A stretch of DNA of 5,001 nt from Phycisphaerales bacterium (lineage in GTDB: Bacteria; Planctomycetota; Phycisphaerae; Tepidisphaerales; Tepidisphaeraceae). Under the pieces are notes generated by a model. It had not been told where the DNA came from. It worked only from the letters and a program-made list of their open reading frames with translations, and ran no database searches. Of this stretch, positions 1 through 5,001 are shown one piece after another. The position numbers and the translations under genes were made by a program. The stretch lies in NCBI GenBank assembly GCA_003153655.1, contig PMAK01000242.1, forward strand, positions 2,343 to 7,343, read 5' to 3'. Within the stretch, counting starts at the first letter, position 1. Each line of letters starts with the position of its first letter.

Positions 1-1
1 G

Positions 2-748
2 TTAATCGAGGAACTTCTCAAATTCCGTTGATTTGCCGAAATATTCCACGCCATTGAACGTCAGTGGACCCTTGAACCAATCCCATGTCATGACCGTCGT
101 TAATGCCGCATCGTCTGGCGGCGATGCGTCCCGCGCGGAACTCCATTCGGGCAACGTCACGACGCAGCGCGTCGGCCGCCAATCATATTTCAGGCGCGGG
201 ACCAGGCAATCCTCGCCGTAGATATTTTCGGCATAGGTCAGATGTCGGTCATGATTGGCCACGAGGTCGCACCATCGCTCGACGTTCTGGGACCAGGCGA
301 ATTTTTCGTTCAGCATGATCTGGTTGTAGCCGGGGTCTGTATCGAGGAAGACTTTTATGCATCGGGGACCAAGTTCATTTGGCACGAAGCAGGCGCCGCT
401 GACGTTCAGGAAAATATCGGCGCTCTGCGCGATGTCCCGAAATTCATCCTTCGACATCCCGAAATGTTTTTCATGGCACAGGACATAGTGCCATTTCTTT
501 TCAAGTTGCGGGGCGTATTTGCGAAAGAAACCCTGGAAGAAATCTACTGTGTAGGCGGGATCATCCGTGGCGTACCGTAACCCGGGATGGAATGGCCAGA
601 CCCATGTGTCTTCATGGTAATAGACATCGTGCCCAAGCTCATGGAGCCCCAGGACGTAGTGAAAATAATCCCAGGCGACGCCGCCGAGCGGGAATTGGCC
701 GACCAGGCCGCCGACGATGATACGAAGTTTCTGATTCGGCCGGATCAT
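2..748 (-). CDS. Glycosyltransferase-like protein (GT-B type N-terminal region), possibly truncated
   Basis: The protein has 248 residues, with ATG at 748-746 and TAA at 4-2. An in-frame TGA lies 45 bases upstream of the ATG with no ATG, GTG or TTG between, so this start is secure; there is no strong Shine-Dalgarno sequence. Residues 8-23 form a hydrophobic strand followed by a glycine-rich turn (GGLVGQFPLGG), then a helix and the LGHDVYYHED segment at 39-47. This is the usual opening of a GT-B Rossmann domain, in which helix and 'GH-V' strand follow the first loop. Further segments are LDTDPGYNQ at 135-143 and YDWRPTR near 188-194. From memory these resemble a planctomycetal family annotated as glycosyltransferase and about 350-400 residues long. 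If so, the C-terminal nucleotide-sugar-binding domain is missing here, because the stop follows EKFLD directly. Donor and acceptor cannot be told. No signal peptide or membrane segment is evident. The family call is moderate; the substrate is unknown. Confidence 0.6.
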   Translation of the reverse strand: MIRPNQKLRIIVGGLVGQFPLGGVAWDYFHYVLGLHELGHDVYYHEDTWVWPFHPGLRYATDDPAYTVDFFQGFFRKYAPQLEKKWHYVLCHEKHFGMSKDEFRDIAQSADIFLNVSGACFVPNELGPRCIKVFLDTDPGYNQIMLNEKFAWSQNVERWCDLVANHDRHLTYAENIYGEDCLVPRLKYDWRPTRCVVTLPEWSSARDASPPDDAALTTVMTWDWFKGPLTFNGVEYFGKSTEFEKFLD

Positions 749-782
749 GCGCTCTTTGCACCAAGGAGTTCCAAGACCATTG

Positions 783-788
783 ATTATA
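783..788 (-). promoter_or_regulatory. Candidate -10 box for the leftward glycosyltransferase-like gene
   Basis: Read on the minus strand this is a perfect TATAAT. It lies 34 bases upstream of the ATG at 748, which would give a 5' leader of roughly 28 bases. No good -35 box sits at 16-18 bases spacing: the best hexamer in range, CCGATT at 811-806, is poor, and TTAACT at 807-802 is only 13 bases away. The position in an AT-richer divergent gap supports it, but it rests on one hexamer. Confidence 0.35.
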
Positions 789-901
789 GATCATACCAAG
801 TAGTTAATCGGCCCTCGAAGACCGCCGAACTTTGCGAATCGCCCATGCTGTAAGAGCAAAAGATAAATCTCCGCCTCGATGCTGTAGCGTTCAGACATGT
901 C

Positions 902-914
902 CGGTTGGCAACCG
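902..914. repeat. Perfect 13-base palindrome, candidate operator
   Basis: The sequence CGGTTGGCAACCG has 5-base arms (CGGTT and AACCG) around a 3-base centre. The next outer bases do not pair. The 3-base spacer is too short for a comfortable hairpin loop, so a protein-binding site is more plausible than an RNA structure. It overlaps the candidate -35 box at 905-910, where a bound dimer would block RNA polymerase. No regulator in the window is an obvious partner, and a chance occurrence is possible. Confidence 0.35.
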
Positions 915-934
915 ATTTAATTTGTCGTTACGAT
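905..934 (+). promoter_or_regulatory. Candidate sigma-70-type promoter for the AlbA_2/ParA cassette
   Basis: TTGGCA at 905-910 matches the -35 consensus at 5 of 6 positions. TACGAT at 929-934 matches the -10 consensus at 4 of 6, with an 18-base spacer. Transcription would begin near 941, leaving a leader of about 16 bases to the ATG at 957, or about 61 to the alternative ATG at 1002. An imperfect inverted repeat (TAAT at 918-921, ATTA at 933-936) overlaps the -10 region. This is a pattern match only. Confidence 0.35.
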
Positions 935-956
935 TAGATGTCATTACCTCAGGCTA

Positions 957-2189
957 ATGGCTGAAGAAAGGCGAGAGATATCTGCGTTACAAGTAAGTGC
1001 CATGAACAATACTCAAGAAATTGAACGGCTTCTTTCAGACTTGGAATCGGACAGAACTGAGCGTACGCAATCCCTAGAGGACACGCCAAAATTCTGTCGA
1101 GCCATCTGCGCTTTTTCCAATGATATGCCAGGCCATAGACTGCCGGGTTATGTTTTCGTAGGTGTGAGCAGAGACGGAGAGCCTACGGGTGCTTCGATAA
1201 CCGAGCGATTGCTCGAATCACTTGCAAGCCATCGGGACAATGGGCAGATCGTTCCCATTCCATCAATTCGTGTCTTTAAACACGCCTTTAAAGGGAAGGA
1301 GATTGCGGTTGTTGAGGTCCAGCCATCAGATATGCCGCCCGTCCGTTACAAGAACGCTGTTTGGATTAGGGTTGGTCCTACCCAGCGCACCGCGACGTCC
1401 GAAGAAGAGCGGCGATTAACCGAACGTCGAGTCGACCGCGCTCGGACTTGGGATCTTCAGGGTTGTCGAGATGCAACAATTGACGATCTTGCGCTCGAGC
1501 TTTTCACAATTAACTACTTGCCTCAGGCTGTCTCTCGCGACGTATTGGCCGAAAACAGGCGGACCATTGAGGATCAGCTTGCTTCGTTGCGGCTCTATCA
1601 CAAATCCCTTGGTGTTCCGACCAACGGAGCAGTCCTTTTGTTTGCAAAGGATCCGGAATCGTTTTTCCCTGGGGCATATGTCCAATATGTTCGGTACGGG
1701 GGAACCAGTCAGGCTGATGAAGTTCTTTCTGAGAGACGTATATCGGGAGACCTTCTCGGAATCATGCGTGAACTTGACAAACTCGCCCAAGAAGTTGCCC
1801 AAAATCGTCCAGTGCGGCGTTCGGATCTTTCGGAAACAATGGTCGCGGATTATCCCGGTCTTACACTTCATGAACTTTTTATGAATGCTCTCATTCATCG
1901 CAATTACGAGGGATCAACCACGCCTGTCACAATCGATCAGTTCGCGGATCGGATCGAGATTCAAAATCCGGGGTCGTTGTATGGCGATCTCACACGGGAT
2001 CAGTTCCCGAGGGGCACCTCTTACCGGAATCCGGTACTTGCCGAAGCCGCTAAAACCCTAGGGTTTGCAAATCGGTTTGGTCGAGGTATCGCACTCGCTC
2101 AGGAAGAGCTACGACGGAACGGAAGTGACTCACTCGAATTCACTATTGGCGAAAACCATATGTTGATGATCGTAAAAAGGCGTCAATGA
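957..2189 (+). CDS. AlbA_2 (Schlafen-like) domain plus GHKL ATP-binding domain protein
   Basis: This 410-residue protein has the two-domain layout of the group often annotated 'ATP-binding protein' or 'putative transcriptional regulator' (COG2865-like). Residues about 20-145 match AlbA_2: ESDRTER at 30-36, the AICAFSND helix at 49-56, the YVFVGVSRDG strand-turn at 65-74, and RYKNAVWIRVG at 130-140. A helical linker follows. The C-terminal half is a HATPase_c_4-like GHKL domain. Its N-box is LHELFMNALIHRNYE at 304-318 (E306, N310, H314-R315), its G1-like segment is ADRIEIQNPG at 330-339, and its glycine box is NRFGRGI at 372-378. AlbA_2 domains are tied to nucleic-acid binding and, in Schlafens, RNA cleavage; GHKL domains bind ATP. 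The target is unknown. ATG 957 has only AGG three bases upstream; ATG 1002 (Met16) is an alternative that fits the usual domain start better. No signal or membrane segment is seen. The stop overlaps the next gene's start, so the two are probably co-translated. Confidence 0.85.
   Translation: MAEERREISALQVSAMNNTQEIERLLSDLESDRTERTQSLEDTPKFCRAICAFSNDMPGHRLPGYVFVGVSRDGEPTGASITERLLESLASHRDNGQIVPIPSIRVFKHAFKGKEIAVVEVQPSDMPPVRYKNAVWIRVGPTQRTATSEEERRLTERRVDRARTWDLQGCRDATIDDLALELFTINYLPQAVSRDVLAENRRTIEDQLASLRLYHKSLGVPTNGAVLLFAKDPESFFPGAYVQYVRYGGTSQADEVLSERRISGDLLGIMRELDKLAQEVAQNRPVRRSDLSETMVADYPGLTLHELFMNALIHRNYEGSTTPVTIDQFADRIEIQNPGSLYGDLTRDQFPRGTSYRNPVLAEAAKTLGFANRFGRGIALAQEELRRNGSDSLEFTIGENHMLMIVKRRQ
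2174..2180 (+). promoter_or_regulatory. Ribosome binding site of the ParA-type gene, inside the upstream gene
   Basis: AAAAAGG lies 5 bases before the ATG at 2186 and within the last codons of the upstream gene. Together with the ATGA overlap it supports the ATG at 2186 as the start and suggests reinitiation by ribosomes finishing the upstream gene. Confidence 0.6.
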
Positions 2190-3169
2190 AGACCATTGCT
2201 TTTTTTAACAACAAAGGTGGAGTGGGCAAGACCTCGATGGTTTTTCACTTGTCTTGGATGCTGCGCGAGCTCGGACACACTGTTCTCGCCATCGACCTTG
2301 ATCCTCAATCGAACCTTACAAGCGCCTTTCTGGATGATGACGAACTGGAGAAGCTGTGGCCGGAAGGAGAACACCCAAATACCATCCTCGGCGCGATCGA
2401 TCCGTTGATCCAGAGTTTAGGAGACATTCGAGAGCCTCGGACCACGCGAATAGCCTCGGATCTCTTTCTTGTGGCCGGGGATCTAGGACTTTACACATTC
2501 GAAGATCGATTGTCTGACGCATGGAGTAAATGCCTCAACGATAACGCCGCAGTGGCTGGCGATGGATTTCGCGTAATGACCGCGTTTCATCGCGTAATGA
2601 AGGCCGCAGCCGAGCGGGAGCAAGCTAGTATCGTATTGATTGACGTGGGACCAAACATTGGTGCGATGAATCGCGCGGCCCTTGTTGCTGCAGATTTTGT
2701 CGTCATTCCACTCGGTGCGGACCTTTTTTCGCTTCAAGGACTCCGGAACCTTGGACCCACATTGCGGGAATGGCGACAGGGTTGGGAAACTCGTAGAGGC
2801 GGCAAAGTACCTAAAGGGCTTCCAGTTCCATCCGGCAACATGCAACCGGTTGGGTATGTGCTGCTCAATCCCTCGGTTCGAGGCAATCGTCCGGTAAAGG
2901 CCTACGCCAAATGGGCCGAGCGAATTCCCGAAGTTTATGCCCGAGAGATCCTCGGAGAGCATCTTGCTGCCGGCCTAGAGGGCGACGGAAATCGACTTGC
3001 AATGCTCAAGCACTTTAAAAGTTTGATGCCAATGGCACAGGACGCTCGCAAACCCATGTTCTTGCTGAAACCGGCAGATGGCGCCATTGGTGGACATGCG
3101 ATCGCCGTCCAAGACGCCTTCCAACAATTCAAAGACTTGGCACTACGAATACTTAACGCAACTAGTTAA
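2186..3169 (+). CDS. ParA/MinD-family deviant Walker A ATPase, orphan type
   Basis: This 327-residue protein is a cytosolic ParA-type ATPase. The deviant Walker A motif KGGVGKTS is at residues 10-17, with signature lysine K10 and P-loop lysine K15. Walker A' is VLAIDLDPQSN at 33-43 (D37, D39). Walker B is VLIDVGP at 150-156 (D153), followed by NRAALVAADFVVIPL at 162-176. The C-terminal part is longer than in minimal partition ParAs and contains RPVKAYAKW, a MPMAQDARKPMF stretch and a final helical segment. Family members bind ATP, dimerise and often bind DNA or a membrane non-specifically, while a partner stimulates hydrolysis. No N-terminal HTH is present, so it is not a P1-type autoregulator. 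The usual ParB partner is not encoded next to it. The ATG sits in a 4-base ATGA overlap with the AlbA_2/GHKL gene, which makes that protein the likely partner. Translation ends in tandem in-frame stops (TAA TAA, 3167-3172). Confidence 0.9.
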   Translation: MKTIAFFNNKGGVGKTSMVFHLSWMLRELGHTVLAIDLDPQSNLTSAFLDDDELEKLWPEGEHPNTILGAIDPLIQSLGDIREPRTTRIASDLFLVAGDLGLYTFEDRLSDAWSKCLNDNAAVAGDGFRVMTAFHRVMKAAAEREQASIVLIDVGPNIGAMNRAALVAADFVVIPLGADLFSLQGLRNLGPTLREWRQGWETRRGGKVPKGLPVPSGNMQPVGYVLLNPSVRGNRPVKAYAKWAERIPEVYAREILGEHLAAGLEGDGNRLAMLKHFKSLMPMAQDARKPMFLLKPADGAIGGHAIAVQDAFQQFKDLALRILNATS

Positions 3170-3193
3170 TAATCCATCTCGCATTTAAGTGCC
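3170..3193. other. Short convergent gap, no clear terminator
   Basis: Only 24 bases separate the ParA-type stop from the SMC stop on the opposite strand. I see no stable GC-rich hairpin or U-tract. The best pairing (GCCC at 3191-3194 with GGGC further right) has four base pairs and a long loop. Transcripts from both sides probably run into each other or end by another mechanism. Confidence 0.5.
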
Positions 3194-5001
3194 CTACGCC
3201 GCCGCGGGCTCGCTGATGCGGCCCTGTGAGTCGATCTGATCGAACTTCACGGAGACGCGCTTGCTGACGCCCTGCTCCTGCATCGTCACGCCATACATTA
3301 CGTCCGCGATCTGCATCGTCCGCTTGCTGTGGGTGATGACGATGAACTGGCTCTGCTCGACGAATTCCTGAACGATCATGTTGAACCGCTGATTGTTCGC
3401 TTCGTCGAGGGCGGCATCCACTTCGTCCAGAATGCAGAACGGGCTGGGTTTGGATTTGAATATGCTCATCAGGAGAGCGACGCAGGTCATGGTCTTTTCG
3501 CCGCCGGAGAGCTGGCTGATGCTGACCGGCTGTTTGCCTGGCGGGCGGGCGATGATTTCTATGCCGGCGTCGAGGATGTCTACCTTGATCTTCTGCGGCG
3601 GAATGGGCTGGCCGGAATCGTCCAATTGCACGGGCGCGTTTTTCGGAGGATCGAGTTCGGTTTCGAGATAAATGTCGGCTTTACCGCCGCCGAAGAGCTT
3701 GCGGAACATTCCCTGGAAATGCTCTCGCACGGTGTTGAATGTCTGCTCAAAGCGAACGCCGCTTTCGATATTGATCTCGTTGATCAACTGTTCGAGCTGT
3801 GCTTTGGAAGATGTCAGATCGGAGACTTGCGCCGCAAGGAAGTCCCGGCGTTTTTCCAGTTCATCCTGCTCGCCGATCGACTCGACGTTGACGTTGCCCA
3901 TGCGCTGGATTTTCTCGCGAAGCTGGCGAATCTCCTCGGCGACGGCTTCCCAATCAATTTGTCCCGGATCGTATTGCTTGCCATCAGCGGTCAGTTCCGC
4001 ATAACGCGCGGGCAGATCAAGCTGCGATTCTTCGATTGTCCGCTGCACAAGGGTTTCGATGCGCACGCGGACTTCGCCGGCTTTCAGTTCGAGATCGTGC
4101 AGCTCGCGATCGATTTCTTCGCGGCGTTCGCGCGATTGCTGAACCTTGGTCGAAAGGTCGCTCAGAAGCTGTGACGCTTCGGCGATCTGTTCGGCGAGGC
4201 TTGTGGATTTCTTTTCATCCGCGGCCACGCTGCCGATGAGGGTTTCTTCCTCGTGGGCGGCGGCTTGGCGCTCACGCTGCACTTCGGTTCGGCGGTTTGC
4301 CGTTGCGGAGGCTGCCCGCGCCACGCGATCGATCTGTTGACCGAGTTCCGCCTGGGCGGACGTCTGACGCTGCACGGCCTGCTCGCGGGCAAGCTGTTGT
4401 TCCTGAACCTGACCGAGATGCACGCGGAGCTTGGTCAATTCCTCGCCAAACTCGCGAAGCTGCTCGGCAATTCGCGTTTGATCAGCGGTGAGCGTCTCGA
4501 CGGCGGCGCTGGCGGCTGCCTGATCCGATTCCATCTGGCTCTGCTGTTTGGAGAGCGAATTTTGTTCCGACTCCAGACGCTGCATTTGGGACGCCAGCGA
4601 TGCGAGTTCGCGATCCACCACGGGCTGTTCTCGCCGCAGGGCATTTTGTCGATCCGCGTTTTGGGCGGCGGCGCTGTTCAACTCCACCTTTGCGGTGTTT
4701 GACTGGTATACCGCGTTGCGGAGGGACGCGATTTCTTCTTCGAGCGAGCGGGCCTGCGTGCTTCCCTCGGCGAGTTCGCGGCTGAGTTGTTCGATGCGCT
4801 GATCGACATCGGCGATTTGCTGGCCGATCACTTCAAGCTCGGATCGGCGAGATAGAATGCCCATCGCGGCGGTTAGTGGGCCGGCGCGGAGAACGCCCTC
4901 GGCTTCGAGAATCTCACCCGCGGTTGTCACATATCGGTAGCCGCGCGGTCCGTTGGTCAGCAGGTCCTGTGCAGTGGGCAAGTCATCCACGACGATCGAG
5001 C
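3194..5001 (-). CDS. smc: Chromosome partition protein SMC, C-terminal half (5' end outside window)
   Basis: The frame runs off the right edge. The GTG at 4990 is an internal valine codon, and the residues before it (SIVV) continue the same fold, so no start is in view. Numbering from that codon, residues 1-50 are the end of the hinge (DDLPTAQDLL, GYRYVTTAGEILEAEGV). Residues about 55-395 are a long Glu/Gln/Arg-rich coiled coil returning to the head. The C-terminal ABC half-head follows: signature LSGGEK at 494-499, Walker B FCILDEVD at 518-525 (D522, E523), D-loop near 525-529 and H-loop THSKR at 553-557. All catalytic elements of this half are intact; Walker A would be in the missing N-terminal part. 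SMC dimerises through the hinge and works with ScpA and ScpB to extrude DNA loops and organise the nucleoid. About 600 residues from hinge to end fits a protein near 1200 residues. The stop is TAG at 3196-3194. Its GC content is higher than that of the neighbouring cassette. Confidence 0.95.
   Translation of the reverse strand, partial: SIVVDDLPTAQDLLTNGPRGYRYVTTAGEILEAEGVLRAGPLTAAMGILSRRSELEVIGQQIADVDQRIEQLSRELAEGSTQARSLEEEIASLRNAVYQSNTAKVELNSAAAQNADRQNALRREQPVVDRELASLASQMQRLESEQNSLSKQQSQMESDQAAASAAVETLTADQTRIAEQLREFGEELTKLRVHLGQVQEQQLAREQAVQRQTSAQAELGQQIDRVARAASATANRRTEVQRERQAAAHEEETLIGSVAADEKKSTSLAEQIAEASQLLSDLSTKVQQSRERREEIDRELHDLELKAGEVRVRIETLVQRTIEESQLDLPARYAELTADGKQYDPGQIDWEAVAEEIRQLREKIQRMGNVNVESIGEQDELEKRRDFLAAQVSDLTSSKAQLEQLINEINIESGVRFEQTFNTVREHFQGMFRKLFGGGKADIYLETELDPPKNAPVQLDDSGQPIPPQKIKVDILDAGIEIIARPPGKQPVSISQLSGGEKTMTCVALLMSIFKSKPSPFCILDEVDAALDEANNQRFNMIVQEFVEQSQFIVITHSKRTMQIADVMYGVTMQEQGVSKRVSVKFDQIDSQGRISEPAAA

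Larger units (their letters stand above)
749..956. other. Divergent intergenic region between the glycosyltransferase-like gene and the two-gene cassette
   Basis: These 208 bases separate two divergently oriented start codons. Hand counts of two 60-base lines here give about 43-45% GC, below the genes on either side. Open frames crossing it have no recognisable protein content and overlap the leftward gene, so no small gene is called. It contains the candidate promoters and palindrome listed separately. No tRNA, attachment-like repeat or insertion-sequence remnant was noticed. Confidence 0.7.

Noticed and set aside
242..580. 112-codon plus-strand open frame opposite the glycosyltransferase-like gene
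   Set aside because: It is antisense to a protein with coherent family-like segments and shows no domain or ribosome binding site of its own.
587..853. 88-codon plus-strand open frame reaching into the divergent gap
   Set aside because: Most of it is antisense to the leftward gene and the rest covers the candidate promoters. The sequence has no recognisable features.
1416..1898. 160-codon minus-strand open frame opposite the AlbA_2/GHKL gene
   Set aside because: The plus-strand product has clear domain motifs throughout this interval. The antisense translation has none.
773..2198. Ten-base direct repeat AAGACCATTG at 773-782 and 2189-2198
   Set aside because: Ten-base matches are expected by chance several times in 5 kb. 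The second copy is simply the first codons of the ParA-type gene, so it is not an insertion footprint.
2186..3169. Plasmid or chromosomal parAB partition locus
   Set aside because: No ParB gene, no parS-like site and no replication gene are visible. The coupled partner is an AlbA_2/GHKL protein instead.
3329..4174. Long 281-codon plus-strand open frame opposite smc
   Set aside because: It lies wholly antisense to an intact SMC coiled-coil and head region, whose codon bias creates open frames on the other strand. Its translation shows no recognisable domain.
4988..4990. GTG as the start codon of the SMC reading frame
   Set aside because: The frame stays open to the window edge, and the upstream residues continue the hinge fold, so this is an internal valine codon of a longer protein.

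Overview
The window looks like chromosomal DNA from a member of the Planctomycetota. This rests mainly on the C-terminal half of an SMC protein, whose wording around the ABC signature and Walker B strand I associate with planctomycetal SMCs, and on a glycosyltransferase-like protein of a type I also associate with that phylum. The phylum call is an inference from memory, not a search result.

Layout from left to right: (1) On the minus strand at 2-748 is a 248-residue protein resembling the N-terminal part of a GT-B-like glycosyltransferase. Its TAA stop at positions 2-4 comes where I would expect the protein to continue, so it may be truncated. (2) A 208-base AT-richer divergent intergenic region (749-956) holds a candidate promoter for each direction. 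A perfect 13-base palindrome overlaps the rightward -35 box. (3) On the plus strand is a tight two-gene unit: an AlbA_2 (Schlafen-like) plus GHKL-type ATP-binding protein (957-2189), then a ParA/MinD-type ATPase (2186-3169). The two share a 4-base ATGA overlap. (4) A 24-base convergent gap follows. (5) On the minus strand (3194-5001, running off the right edge) is the hinge end, C-terminal coiled coil and C-terminal ATPase head of the chromosome condensation protein SMC.

The notable content is the middle two-gene unit. The overlap implies translational coupling and probably a joint function of a nucleic-acid-binding/GHKL protein with an orphan ParA-type ATPase. No ParB, parS, transposase or replication gene is visible to explain it as a plasmid partition locus. 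Its GC content in lines I counted by hand (about 48-53%) is lower than that of the flanking genes (about 58-67%), consistent with an accessory cassette inserted between core genes. I recall similar adjacent pairs in unrelated bacteria but know of no established function. A defence or mobile-element role is conceivable but nothing here demonstrates it. No RNA genes, CRISPR arrays, insertion sequences or strong hairpin terminators were seen.
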